In this document: in pieces, positions 1-8,445 of the stretch
Position numbering within the stretch: the first letter of the stretch is position 1
Layout of the letters: each line of letters begins with the position of its first letter
DNA from: an uncultured Microbacterium sp.
Lineage (GTDB): Bacteria; Actinomycetota; Actinomycetes; Actinomycetales; Microbacteriaceae
Length of the DNA: 64,000 nucleotides
Assembly: GCF_937927635.1 (NCBI RefSeq)
Contig: NZ_CALBRW010000018.1
Coordinates: forward strand, 248,001-312,000
Direction: 5' to 3'
Notes under the pieces: generated by a model
Seen by the model: the letters and a program-made list of their open reading frames with translations, nothing else
Told to the model about the DNA's origin: nothing
The model's database searches: none
Position numbers and translations under genes: made by a program

Positions 1-639
1 CTGCTGACCGACGATCCCGCCCCCGCCCGACGGGTGCTGGGGTCGATGCCGCCAGCCCCCGTGGTCGTCGCAGTGGCCGCGCCGGAGCGCAACGGCCCGT
101 TGATCGACTGGTGGGACCGCGCGGATATCGCGTCTTTCGTCGCGGACTCCGAGGACGGGCTGGTGATGTGCACGAGCGCGGCGGACAGTGCGGCGCTGGA
201 TGCGGTGGCTGAGCAGTTCGGCGTGCAGGTGGGGGCATCGGATGCCGTGGACTACGCCGAGTTCTCGCAGGCCCGCGCCCAGGCGTTGACAGCCCTGCGC
301 CGGGGAGGCGCAGGTGTCACACGGTACGCGGATGCGGCATCCGGAGGGGTGCTGGACGCCTTCGTGACCGACGAGGTCCGACTGCTGGCGCGCACGCGAC
401 TGGCTCCGCTGCGCCGGCACGACGAGGCCGCCGGCGGCGAGCTCGAGCGCACCCTGCGGGTGTGGCTGGAGCACGATGCGCACGCCGAGCACACGGCCGC
501 GGCTCTCGGCATCCATCGCCATACCCTGCGCGCCCGGATCTCACAGGCATCCGCTCTGCTGGGCTCCGACCTGTCGTCGTTCCCCGCTTGCGCCGAGCTG
601 TGGGCCGCGCTGCGCGCGGCAGAGGGCTCCGGAGGCTGA
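1..639 (+). CDS. PucR-type transcriptional regulator, C-terminal part (5' end outside window)
   Basis: The frame is open from base 1, so the gene starts upstream of the window. The last 70 residues match the PucR C-terminal helix-turn-helix: a TLRVWLEHD helix, then an AAALGIHRHTLRARI recognition segment and ASALLGSDLSS. This domain binds DNA. The preceding part fits the degenerate middle domain of the PucR/CdaR type. In actinobacteria such regulators can control fatty acid synthesis (FasR) or purine and carbohydrate use; which one applies here cannot be told from this fragment. It converges with ramB, with 70 bp between the stop codons. Confidence 0.75.
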   Translation: MLTDDPAPARRVLGSMPPAPVVVAVAAPERNGPLIDWWDRADIASFVADSEDGLVMCTSAADSAALDAVAEQFGVQVGASDAVDYAEFSQARAQALTALRRGGAGVTRYADAASGGVLDAFVTDEVRLLARTRLAPLRRHDEAAGGELERTLRVWLEHDAHAEHTAAALGIHRHTLRARISQASALLGSDLSSFPACAELWAALRAAEGSGG

Positions 640-709
640 TGCTTCGACGGGCTGCGGATCGTCACGCCGAAGGCCTGACGCCGGCCTTCCGCAGCGCCGC
701 CGACCTGGT

Positions 710-2161
710 TCAGCGCGGGGCGTGCGCCTCGAGGAACTCGTACATGTCGGTGGTGTCCACGCCCGGGAACGCCCCCGTCGGCAGGGTGGCCAGCAGTGTG
801 CGCGGAGTGCGCACGTTCGGCCAGGCCTGATCGCGCCAGCGCGCCTCGAGCTCTGCAGGCGCACGGCGGCAGCAGGTCTCCACGGAGTGCTTGGAGACGC
901 CTCGGTTGGTGGTGTCGCGGCCCACGAACCACTTGGTGTCGTCGAACCGCACGCCCACGCTCACCGAGTGCAGGCCCTCGCTGGATGGTTCGACGCGGGC
1001 CGTGCACCAGTAGGTGCCGTTGCCGGTGTCGGTGTACTGGTAGTACGGGTTGAAGCGGTCCTCCACCTCGAACACCTCGCGGCTGGTCCAGCGTCGGCAG
1101 CACATCTGCCCCTCGATGGAGCCCAGTCGGTCGGTCGGGAAGTTCACGTCGTCGTTCTCGTACGCCTTGGTGATGGTGCCGGACTCGTGCACCTTCAGGA
1201 AGTGCACCGGGATGTCCAGATGCCGGGTGGCGAGATTCGTGAACCGGTGCGCGGCGGTCTCGTACGACACCGAGTACGCGTCGCGCAGGTCCTCGATGGA
1301 GATGGCCCGGCGGGCCTTCGCCTCCTTCAGCACCGGCACGACGTGCGCCGCGGGAACGAGGATGGCGCCGGTGAGGTAGTTGGTCTCCACGCGCTGGCGC
1401 AGGAACTCCGCATAGCTGCGCGGCTCGCCGTGGCCGAGGATGCGACTGGAGAGCGCCTGCAGCACCGCCGTGCGGGCGTCGCCCTTGGCCGGGATGCTGC
1501 GCGAGAGGTACAGCCTGCCGTTGGCGAGATCCGCCACGCTGCGCGTGGACTGCGGCAGGTCGGCCGCGTAGTGCAGGGTGAACCCCAGGTGGGCGGCGAT
1601 CTCGGATGCCGTGCGCTGGGTGATCGGCCCGCCCGGATGCTTCACGGCCGCGAGGATCTCGGCGGCCTTCGCCTCCAGGTCGGCGAAGTAGTTGTCCTGG
1701 CGGCGCATGAGGTGCCGCAGCTCCACGTTGGCGCGCCGGGCCTCCTCGGGGGTGGCCGCACGCTCGTCGCGCAGCCGCTCGATCTCTCCGTGCAGCGCCA
1801 GCAGCGCGGCGAGCGCCTCGGACGAGAGCGACTTGCCGATGCGGAACGGCGAGATGCCCAGGGTCTGGAAGGTCTGCCCCTTCATGGCGCGCTCCAGCGC
1901 GATCTCCATGGTGCTGCGCTCGTCGAGCGGTTCGCCCTCCAGCAGTGCATCGATCGTGGTGTCCAGCGCACGGGCGATGCCCTGCAGCAGCGTGAGCTTG
2001 GGCTCTCGTTTGCCGGTCTCGAACATGGACAGCTGACTGGGCGCACGCCCGATGCGAGAGGCGAGCTCCTCGAGCGTCATCCCCTGCGCGGTGCGCAGCT
2101 GACGGATGCGCCTGCCGATGATCAGCGCGTCGGATTCTTCTTCCACGTCCGTGTGGGTCAT
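710..2161 (-). CDS. ramB: RamB-type regulator of acetate/glyoxylate metabolism (XRE + ScfR family)
   Basis: 483 residues. An XRE-type helix-turn-helix lies at about residues 16-72 (GMTLEELASRIGRAPSQLSMFE). An IrrE-like middle domain follows, with no clear HExxH motif. The C-terminal DUF2083/ScfR domain carries two Cys pairs (CCRRW and TCCRR). Length and domain order match RamB of Corynebacterium glutamicum and Rv0465c of Mycobacterium tuberculosis, which control isocitrate lyase and malate synthase genes in response to carbon source. Its position, divergent from aceB-aceA across 130 bp, supports the same job. The start is the ATG at 2161; a -10 (CACACT) lies six bases upstream, so the mRNA is probably leaderless. 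Confidence 0.9.
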   Translation of the reverse strand: MTHTDVEEESDALIIGRRIRQLRTAQGMTLEELASRIGRAPSQLSMFETGKREPKLTLLQGIARALDTTIDALLEGEPLDERSTMEIALERAMKGQTFQTLGISPFRIGKSLSSEALAALLALHGEIERLRDERAATPEEARRANVELRHLMRRQDNYFADLEAKAAEILAAVKHPGGPITQRTASEIAAHLGFTLHYAADLPQSTRSVADLANGRLYLSRSIPAKGDARTAVLQALSSRILGHGEPRSYAEFLRQRVETNYLTGAILVPAAHVVPVLKEAKARRAISIEDLRDAYSVSYETAAHRFTNLATRHLDIPVHFLKVHESGTITKAYENDDVNFPTDRLGSIEGQMCCRRWTSREVFEVEDRFNPYYQYTDTGNGTYWCTARVEPSSEGLHSVSVGVRFDDTKWFVGRDTTNRGVSKHSVETCCRRAPAELEARWRDQAWPNVRTPRTLLATLPTGAFPGVDTTDMYEFLEAHAPR

Positions 2162-2167
2162 CGCAGC

Positions 2168-2196
2168 AGTGTGTCACAAAAACAGAAATTCAACAA
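2168..2196 (-). promoter_or_regulatory. ramB promoter, probably leaderless
   Basis: On the minus strand a -35-like TTGTTG (2191-2196) and a -10-like CACACT (2168-2173) are separated by 17 bases, with the -10 six bases from the ramB ATG. Start of transcription would therefore fall at or next to the start codon. Confidence 0.55.
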
Positions 2197-2250
2197 AACT
2201 TCTCCCCCGATTTGGTCATAGGGACGTTGGAACTTCACGCAGAGTTGAAC
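2191..2250. promoter_or_regulatory. AT-richer divergent control region of ramB and aceB
   Basis: The 130-bp gap between ramB and aceB is far more AT-rich than its surroundings. It holds two copies of AACTTC (2197-2202 and 2231-2236) and GTTGAAC (2244-2250). C. glutamicum RamB sites contain an AACTTTGCAAA-like core, so these may be half-sites for autoregulation and aceB control. That reading is inference; no full consensus match is present. Confidence 0.35.
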
Positions 2251-2291
2251 CCAAGCCACCCCGGCATCCCATCTCACGGAGGAGACAGATC

Positions 2292-3950
2292 ATGAGCATC
2301 GCCACTGCCACACGGACCGCCCCGATCAGGATCGTCGACACCGTCGCGACCGCGGGCCCCGCCATCCGCATCACCGGTCCACTGGACGAGCGGTTCGAAG
2401 AGATCCTCACGCCGGAGGCCATCGCCTTCCTCGCCGAGCTGCACCACCGCTTCGCCGGCCGCCGCCACGACCGTCTCGCCGACCGGATGCGCCGCCGCTT
2501 CGAGATCGGCAACGGCCACGACCCGCACTTCCGCGATGACACCGCGCACATCCGCGAGGACGCCGACTGGCGCGTCGCAGGCGCCGGCCCGGGGCTCGAG
2601 GACCGCCGCGTGGAGATCACCGGACCCACCGACCCGAAGATGACCATCAACGCGCTGAACTCCGGCGCGAAGGTGTGGTTGGCCGACCAGGAGGACGCCA
2701 CCAGCCCCACCTGGCGCAACGTCATCGGCGGCCAGCTGTCACTGCGCGACGCCATCCGCGGTGAGCTGTCGTACACCAGTCCGGAGGGCAAGGAGTACCG
2801 GGTCACGGCCGAGCGCACGCCCACCATCGTGATGCGGCCCCGCGGCTGGCACCTGAGCGAGAAGCACATCGAGTTCACCGACCGCACGGGTCGGGTGCTG
2901 CCGGCATCCGGTTCCCTGACCGACTTCGGGCTGTACTTCTTCCACAACGCGAAGGCGCTGATCGACTCCGGCCGCGGACCGTACTTCTACCTGGCCAAGC
3001 TCGAGTCCAGCGAGGAGGCCCGGCTGTGGAACGACGTGTTCTCCTTCAGCGAGGAGTACCTGGGCATCGAGCACGGCACCATCCGCGCCACGGTGCTGAT
3101 CGAGACTCTGCCCGCGGCCTTCGAGATGGACGAGATCCTGTACGAGCTGCGCGATCACTGCGCGGGTCTGAACGCCGGCCGCTGGGACTACATCTTCTCG
3201 ATCATCAAGAACTACCGCGGCCGCGGTGCGCGCTTCGTGCTCCCCGACCGCAGCGAGGTCACCATGACGGTGCCGTTCATGCGGGCCTACACCGAGCTGC
3301 TGGTGAAGACCTGCCACCAGCGCGGTGCTTACGCCATCGGCGGCATGAGCGCGTTCATCCCCAACCGCCGCAGCCCCGAGGTCACCGAGCGGGCGCTGGA
3401 GAAGGTGGCCGCCGACAAGCGCCGCGAGGCCGGCGACGGCTTCGACGGCACCTGGGTGGCCCACCCCGACCTCATCCCGGCCGCGCAGGCCGAGTTCGAC
3501 GCCGTGCTGGGCGAGAAGCCGCACCAGTTGGACCGGCAGCGTGACGACGTGCACGTGACGGCGGCTCAGCTGCTGGACCTGCGCATCGGCCGCCCCATCA
3601 CCGAGAAGGGCGTGCGCGAGAACGTCTCCGTGGCCATCCGCTACATCGAGGCGTGGCTGCGCGGCCTGGGCGCCGTGGCCATCGACGACCTCATGGAGGA
3701 CGCCGCGACCGCCGAGATCAGCCGCTCGCAGGTGTGGCAGTGGATCCATCAGGACCGCCGCACCGAGGAGGGCGACCTGATCACCGTCGAGTACGTCGAG
3801 CGCCTGATCGGCGACATGCTCGCGCAGACCGAGCGGACCGAGGGCGACCGGTTCGACGACGCCGCGGAGCTGTTCCGCGAGGCGGCCCTGCAGCCCGAGT
3901 TCCCCGCCTTCCTGACACTGCCCGCGTACGCGCGCTTCCTGACCGACTGA
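2292..3950 (+). CDS. aceB: malate synthase A
   Basis: 552 residues, the usual length of the A isoform. It condenses glyoxylate with acetyl-CoA to malate, the second step of the glyoxylate shunt, in the cytoplasm. The TIM-barrel signature around the catalytic Arg is visible (MRPRGWHLSEKH), as are LIETLPAAFEMDEI and the NAGRWDYIFSIIKN segment of the family. I chose the ATG at 2292 because a GGAGGAGA Shine-Dalgarno lies just upstream; the frame is open further upstream but runs into the ramB promoter. aceA follows after 29 bp in the same direction, so the two form an operon under probable RamB control. Confidence 0.95.
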   Translation: MSIATATRTAPIRIVDTVATAGPAIRITGPLDERFEEILTPEAIAFLAELHHRFAGRRHDRLADRMRRRFEIGNGHDPHFRDDTAHIREDADWRVAGAGPGLEDRRVEITGPTDPKMTINALNSGAKVWLADQEDATSPTWRNVIGGQLSLRDAIRGELSYTSPEGKEYRVTAERTPTIVMRPRGWHLSEKHIEFTDRTGRVLPASGSLTDFGLYFFHNAKALIDSGRGPYFYLAKLESSEEARLWNDVFSFSEEYLGIEHGTIRATVLIETLPAAFEMDEILYELRDHCAGLNAGRWDYIFSIIKNYRGRGARFVLPDRSEVTMTVPFMRAYTELLVKTCHQRGAYAIGGMSAFIPNRRSPEVTERALEKVAADKRREAGDGFDGTWVAHPDLIPAAQAEFDAVLGEKPHQLDRQRDDVHVTAAQLLDLRIGRPITEKGVRENVSVAIRYIEAWLRGLGAVAIDDLMEDAATAEISRSQVWQWIHQDRRTEEGDLITVEYVERLIGDMLAQTERTEGDRFDDAAELFREAALQPEFPAFLTLPAYARFLTD

Positions 3951-3979
3951 CCATCCCCGATCCCCGAAGAGGACATCTC

Positions 3980-5575
3980 ATGACTGACTACCAGGACGAC
4001 ATCGCCGCCATCCAGGAGCTGAAGGACGCCGCCGGCCCCGGCTGGAACGCCATCGACCCCGAATCCGCCGCACGCATGCGGGCGCAGAACCGCTTCCGCA
4101 CGGGTCTGGACATCGCGCAGTACACCGCCGACATCATGCGCCGCGACATGGCCGAGTACGACGCCGACTCGTCGGTGTACACCCAGTCGCTCGGCGTCTG
4201 GCACGGCTTCTTCGGCCAGCAGAAGCTCATCTCCATCAAGAAGCACCTGAAGACGACGAACAAGCGCTACCTCTACCTGTCCGGGTGGATGGTCGCCGCC
4301 CTCCGCTCCGAGTTCGGCCCGCTGCCCGACCAGTCCATGCACGAGAAGACGGTCGTCCCAGCGCTGATCCGCGAGCTCTACTCCTTCCTGCGGCAGGCGG
4401 ATGCCCGCGAGCTGGACCTGCTGTTCACCCAGCTCGACGAGGCCCGCGCCGCCGGCGACGACACCGCCGCGGAGTTCGCCCAGTCGCAGATCGACAGCTT
4501 CGAGACCCACGTGGTGCCGATCATCGCCGACATCGACGCCGGCTTCGGCAACCCCGAGGCGACGTACCTGCTGGCGAAGAAGATGATCGAGGCCGGCGCC
4601 TGCGCCATCCAGATCGAGAACCAGGTCTCGGACGAGAAGCAGTGCGGTCACCAGGATGGCAAGGTCACCGTGCCGCACGAGGACTTCCTCGCCAAGATCA
4701 ACGCGGTCCGCTACGCGTTCCTCGAGCTCGGCATCGACAACGGCATCATCGTCGCCCGCACCGACTCCCTCGGCGCCGGCCTCACGCAGAAGATCGCCGT
4801 CTCCTCCGTCCCCGGCGACCTGGGCGACCAGTACAACTCCTTCCTGGATGTCGAGGAGATCAGCGAGGCCGACCTGTCCGACGGCGATCTCGTCATCCGT
4901 CGCGAGGGCAAGCTGCTGCGCCCCAAGCGCCTGGCCAGCAACCTGTACCAGTTCCGCAGGGGCACCGGCGAGGACCGCGTGGTGCTGGACTGCATCACCT
5001 CGCTGCGCGGCGGCGCCGACCTGCTGTGGATCGAGACCGAGAAGCCGCACATCGCGCAGATCGCCGGCATGGTCGACCGCATCCGCGAGGCCGTGCCGAA
5101 CGCCAAGCTGGTCTACAACAACAGCCCGTCATTCAACTGGACGCTGAACTTCCGCCAGCAGGCCTACGACGCGCTCGCCGAGCTGGGCGAGGACGTCTCG
5201 GGCTACGACCGCGACAGGCTGATGAGCGTCGAGTACGACGACACCGAGCTGGCGCGGCAGGCCGATGAGCGCATCCGCACCTTCCAGCGCGACAGCTCGG
5301 CCCGCGCGGGTATCTTCCACCACCTGATCACGCTGCCGACGTACCACACCGCAGCCCTGTCGACCGACGACCTGGCCAAGGGCTACTTCGGCGACGAGGG
5401 CATGCTGACCTACGTCCGCGACGTGCAGCGCCGCGAGATCCGCGGGGGCATCGCCACGGTCAAGCACCAGAACATGGCGGGTTCCGACATCGGCGACAAC
5501 CACAAGGAGTACTTCGCCGGGGATGCCGCACTGAAGGCCGGCGGCAAGGACAACACCATGAACCAGTTCAGCTGA
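3980..5575 (+). CDS. aceA: isocitrate lyase, long (531-residue) type
   Basis: Cleaves isocitrate to glyoxylate and succinate and supplies glyoxylate to malate synthase. The catalytic loop reads KQCGHQ in place of the common KKCGH. At 531 residues the protein is about 100 longer than E. coli AceA or M. tuberculosis Icl1. Both traits fit the subfamily found in Pseudomonas aeruginosa and Acinetobacter. The metal-site segment IIADIDAGFGNPEATYLL and the substrate segment WIETEKPH are present. GAGGAC lies upstream of the ATG at 3980. It is the second gene of the aceB-aceA operon and is followed by a hairpin region. Confidence 0.95.
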   Translation: MTDYQDDIAAIQELKDAAGPGWNAIDPESAARMRAQNRFRTGLDIAQYTADIMRRDMAEYDADSSVYTQSLGVWHGFFGQQKLISIKKHLKTTNKRYLYLSGWMVAALRSEFGPLPDQSMHEKTVVPALIRELYSFLRQADARELDLLFTQLDEARAAGDDTAAEFAQSQIDSFETHVVPIIADIDAGFGNPEATYLLAKKMIEAGACAIQIENQVSDEKQCGHQDGKVTVPHEDFLAKINAVRYAFLELGIDNGIIVARTDSLGAGLTQKIAVSSVPGDLGDQYNSFLDVEEISEADLSDGDLVIRREGKLLRPKRLASNLYQFRRGTGEDRVVLDCITSLRGGADLLWIETEKPHIAQIAGMVDRIREAVPNAKLVYNNSPSFNWTLNFRQQAYDALAELGEDVSGYDRDRLMSVEYDDTELARQADERIRTFQRDSSARAGIFHHLITLPTYHTAALSTDDLAKGYFGDEGMLTYVRDVQRREIRGGIATVKHQNMAGSDIGDNHKEYFAGDAALKAGGKDNTMNQFS

Positions 5576-5600
5576 TCATCTCCGGTCGTTTCGACCCTTC

Positions 5601-5712
5601 GACAGGCTCAGGGTCCCCGAGACCCCTCCTGCCTGTCGAAACCCCTCGTGAATCGCGTCATTCACGAGGGGTCTCGACGGTGGTGAGGGGTTTCGACGTC
5701 CCTGAGCCTGTC
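5601..5712. repeat. nested inverted repeats, probable terminator plus interspersed repeat
   Basis: The outer 13-bp arms GACAGGCTCAGGG (5601-5613) and CCCTGAGCCTGTC (5700-5712) are perfect complements. Inside them lies a second perfect 13-bp hairpin, ACCCCTCGTGAAT (5641-5653) with ATTCACGAGGGGT (5660-5672). The inner hairpin recurs at 7951-7988, and forms of the outer motif recur at 6216 and 57772. It follows aceA and probably ends its transcript. Confidence 0.75.
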
Positions 5713-5747
5713 GCAACGCCCCCAACCCGCACCCTTCAGGAGACCCC

Positions 5748-6212
5748 ATGATCGCCACCGCCGACCTCTACGACCTGCACGGTGAGAACCTGCAGTCCCT
5801 CCCCCTGCAGCTGCGCTCGTTCGGCGCGGTCACGCAGTTCGAGGGCCCCGTCCGCACCGTGCGCTGCTTCCAGGACAACGCCCTGGTCAAGCAGCTGCTG
5901 GCCACGCCCGGCGACGGCGCGGTGCTGGTCATCGACGGCGCCGGGTCCCTGCAGACCGCTCTGATGGGCGACATGATCGCGCAGAGCGCGGTGGATGCCG
6001 GCTGGGCAGGCGTCGTGATCCACGGCTGCGTGCGCGACAGCGTGGCGCTGCGCGGGATGTCGCTGGGTGTCAAGGCCCTGGGGACCAATCCGCGCAAGAG
6101 CGCCAAGGAGGGCCTGGGCGAGGTGGACGTGCCCGTCGAGTTCGGCGGGGTCGTCTTCCGTCCCGGTGCCCGGTTGTATGCCGACGAGGACGGCATCCTC
6201 GTCGAGCGCTGA
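5748..6212 (+). CDS. rraA: RraA/HMG-aldolase family protein
   Basis: 154 residues, typical of the RraA fold. The family includes RraA, which binds RNase E in E. coli, and class II aldolases that split 4-hydroxy-4-methyl-2-oxoglutarate and can decarboxylate oxaloacetate. The metal-binding pattern D-x20-R-D is present (D75, R96, D97), so enzyme activity is possible. It lies 3' of the glyoxylate shunt genes but is separated from them by a strong hairpin, so it is probably a separate unit. AGGAG eight bases upstream supports the ATG at 5748. Annotated function in vivo is uncertain between RNase regulator and aldolase/decarboxylase. Confidence 0.8.
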   Translation: MIATADLYDLHGENLQSLPLQLRSFGAVTQFEGPVRTVRCFQDNALVKQLLATPGDGAVLVIDGAGSLQTALMGDMIAQSAVDAGWAGVVIHGCVRDSVALRGMSLGVKALGTNPRKSAKEGLGEVDVPVEFGGVVFRPGARLYADEDGILVER

Positions 6213-6215
6213 TGG

Positions 6216-6233
6216 CCCTTCGACGCTCAGGGA
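6216..6233 (+). repeat. variant of the CCCTTCGACAGGCTCAGGG interspersed repeat
   Basis: CCCTTCGACGCTCAGGGA follows the rraA stop codon directly. It matches the motif at 5596-5613 and 57772-57791 apart from a three-base deletion. Confidence 0.5.
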
Positions 6234-6282
6234 CTCACCCGGTCGCCGAGCCCGGTGTCGTACCGCGGCGTAGCCTGGAAAC

Positions 6283-6699
6283 ATGTCCGCTGAGTCGTCT
6301 CTGCTGTCCGAAATCGTCGATGAGTTCCTGCGCTCCTACGCGCACGGCTCCCGCCTGCTGGCGGTGTCGAGCCCGGATGCAGAGCGCTCGACCGCCTTCG
6401 CGACGGCGCTGTCCGCCGCCTTCGCCGAACGGCAGATCTCGACCACCGCGGTCACGCCGAACGCGCCGGATGCCGACACCCTGCGCTCGCGGGTGGTGGC
6501 GCCGTTCCGCGATGCCGGTGCGGACGCCGTGCTGATCGTGGCCGGCGACGAGGGGCTGCTGGATGCCACACGCCGCGGCATGTGGCACTTCAGCGTGTGG
6601 CTGCTGGCCGGCAGCGAGGAGCCGCACGACGATGCGACGGTGCTCGTCGACGTCTCCGATCCGCAGCATCCGTTCCGCCGCTTCGCCGACTCCTGCTGA
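6283..6699 (+). CDS. small conserved-type protein of unknown function
   Basis: 138 residues, no signal peptide and no membrane segment. An N-terminal strand and loop (RLLAVSSPDAERSTAFATAL) sits where uridine-kinase-like NTPases carry a P-loop, but the GxxGxGK(S/T) motif is absent. The fold may be a decayed nucleotide-binding one; that is a guess. A -10 TAGCCT lies six bases before the ATG, so the transcript is probably leaderless. Only 37 bp separate it from the aminotransferase, which has its own leaderless promoter. Confidence 0.65.
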   Translation: MSAESSLLSEIVDEFLRSYAHGSRLLAVSSPDAERSTAFATALSAAFAERQISTTAVTPNAPDADTLRSRVVAPFRDAGADAVLIVAGDEGLLDATRRGMWHFSVWLLAGSEEPHDDATVLVDVSDPQHPFRRFADSC

Positions 6700-6736
6700 C
6701 CGCACGCGCGCGGGCGCGCCCGCGTACGATTGAGGC

Positions 6737-7939
6737 GTGATCGAACGCGCACCTCTCTCCCGCAAGCTCTCCGCCATCGCCGAGTCCGCCACCCTGAAGG
6801 TGGATGCCAAGGCCAAGGCCCTCAAGGCCGAGGGCAAGCCCGTCATCTCCTATGCCGCCGGCGAGCCCGACTTCGCCACCCCGCAGTTCATCGTGGACGC
6901 TGCGGCCGTGGCCCTGGCAGATCCCGCCAATTACCGTTACACGCCCGCACCCGGCCTGCCCGCGCTGCGCGAGGCCATCGCCGCGAAGACGCTGCGCGAC
7001 TCCGGGCTGGAGGTCTCCCCCAGCCAGATCATCGTCACCAACGGCGGCAAGCAGTCGGTCTACCAGTCGTTCCAGGCCGTGATCAACCCGGGTGACGAGG
7101 TGCTGCTGCCTGCGCCGTACTGGACCACCTACCCCGAGGCGATCCGCCTGGCCGACGGCATCCCGGTGGAGGTCTTCGCCGGCGCCGACCAGGACTACAA
7201 GGTCACCGTCGCGCAGCTCGAGGCCGCGCGCACCGACCGCACCACCGTGCTGGTGTTCGTCTCGCCATCCAACCCGACCGGCTCGGTGTACACCGCCGAG
7301 GAGACGAAGGCCATCGCCGAGTGGGCCGTCGAGCACGGCATCTGGATCATCTCCGACGAGATCTACCAGAACCTCACCTACGACGGAGTGAAGGCGACCT
7401 CGATCGTGCAGGCGCTGCCCGAGGCGGCGAACCAGACCATCCTCGTCAACGGCGTGGCCAAGACCTACGCCATGACCGGCTGGCGGGTGGGCTGGATGGT
7501 CGGCCCCGCCGACGCCATCAAGATCGCCGGCAACCTGCAGTCGCACCTCTCCAGCAACGTCAACAACGTCGCGCAGCGCGGCGCCATCGCCGCGCTGAAC
7601 GGCCCGCAGGACGAGGCCGAGCAGATGCGGCAGGCCTTCGACCGCCGTCGCCGTCTGATCGTCGCAGAGCTGTCCAAGATCGAGGGGATGCACGTGCCCA
7701 CCCCGCACGGCGCGTTCTACGTCTACCCCGACGTGCAGGGCCTGCTGGGTCGCACCTGGGGCGGCGTGACGCCCACCACCTCGCTGGAGCTGGCCGACCT
7801 GATCCTGGACCAGGCCGAGGTCGCGGTCGTCCCCGGCGAGGCCTTCGGCCCGTCCGGCTACATCCGCATGTCGTACGCGCTGGGCGACGACCAGCTGCTG
7901 GAGGGCGTGCAGCGCCTGCAGCGCCTGTTCGCCTCCTGA
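6737..7939 (+). CDS. aspC: aspartate aminotransferase-type class I aminotransferase
   Basis: 400 residues, fold type I, PLP-dependent. The Schiff-base lysine lies in VAKTYAMTGWRVGW; the PLP-contacting SPSNPTGSVY, SDEIYQNLTY and the N-terminal YAAGEPDF are all present, which is the pattern of subgroup Ib aspartate/prephenate aminotransferases. It should interconvert aspartate and 2-oxoglutarate with oxaloacetate and glutamate; a role in aromatic amino acid transamination is possible. The start is a GTG with -10 TACGAT six bases upstream, so it is probably leaderless. A strong hairpin follows. Confidence 0.88.
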   Translation: MIERAPLSRKLSAIAESATLKVDAKAKALKAEGKPVISYAAGEPDFATPQFIVDAAAVALADPANYRYTPAPGLPALREAIAAKTLRDSGLEVSPSQIIVTNGGKQSVYQSFQAVINPGDEVLLPAPYWTTYPEAIRLADGIPVEVFAGADQDYKVTVAQLEAARTDRTTVLVFVSPSNPTGSVYTAEETKAIAEWAVEHGIWIISDEIYQNLTYDGVKATSIVQALPEAANQTILVNGVAKTYAMTGWRVGWMVGPADAIKIAGNLQSHLSSNVNNVAQRGAIAALNGPQDEAEQMRQAFDRRRRLIVAELSKIEGMHVPTPHGAFYVYPDVQGLLGRTWGGVTPTTSLELADLILDQAEVAVVPGEAFGPSGYIRMSYALGDDQLLEGVQRLQRLFAS

Positions 7940-7950
7940 TCCTTTTCGCC

Positions 7951-7988
7951 GAAACCCCTCGTGAATGACGCGATTCACGAGGGGTTTC
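7951..7988. terminator. bidirectional hairpin terminator
   Basis: GAAACCCCTCGTGAAT (7951-7966) and ATTCACGAGGGGTTTC (7973-7988) form a perfect 16-bp stem with a six-base loop. It lies between the converging aminotransferase and VOC-fold genes and repeats the hairpin found downstream of aceA. Confidence 0.8.
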
Positions 7989-8014
7989 GACAGTCAGGAG
8001 GGGTCTCGGCGCGT

Positions 8015-8413
8015 TCAGCCCTGGTAGCCGATCAGCCAGCGCACGCCGTGCCGGTCGATCAGAGTGCCGTCGTGGTCTCCCCACGGCCGCTGCTGCAGGG
8101 GGTCGATGACCTCGCCGCCCTCGGCGAGCGCGTCGAACCACGAGCTCAGCGTCACGGCATCCGCCGTGCCCAGCAGTGACAGGAACATCCCGGTCATGAC
8201 GACCGAGGGCTCGCCTTCGGCGGCATCCGCCCCGGCCAGATCGACGGGGCCGCCCTGCAGCATCCCGTGCGCGATCGCCTCTCCGGGACCGTCCGTGCGG
8301 CCGGCCTGCGCGTAGGTGAACATTGTCAGCTCGCAGCCGAAGACGGCTGCATAGTTCTGCAGCGCCTCCGCCGCGTCACCGGGGAACAGCAGGTACGGAA
8401 TGGGTGCGGTCAT
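8015..8413 (-). CDS. VOC-fold (PhnB-like) protein
   Basis: 132 residues of the PhnB/3-demethylubiquinone methyltransferase-like group of the vicinal oxygen chelate superfamily. It starts with the typical PYLLFPGDAAEALQNYAAVFG strand-helix and ends with RPWGDHDGTLIDRHGVRWLI. No enzyme activity is known for most members of this group. The ATG at 8413 has a -10 TACACT six bases upstream, so it is probably leaderless; a longer open frame upstream overlaps murB and is not used. It converges with the aminotransferase. Confidence 0.8.
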   Translation of the reverse strand: MTAPIPYLLFPGDAAEALQNYAAVFGCELTMFTYAQAGRTDGPGEAIAHGMLQGGPVDLAGADAAEGEPSVVMTGMFLSLLGTADAVTLSSWFDALAEGGEVIDPLQQRPWGDHDGTLIDRHGVRWLIGYQG

Positions 8414-8445
8414 CCCGCGAGTGTACGCAGAGCGGATGCCGGACG

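Noticed and set aside
252..2221. Long open frames on both strands over ramB (for example 252-2177 minus and 476-2221 plus)
   Set aside because: They are shadows of ramB in high-GC DNA: arginine/alanine-rich, no family resemblance, no ribosome site.
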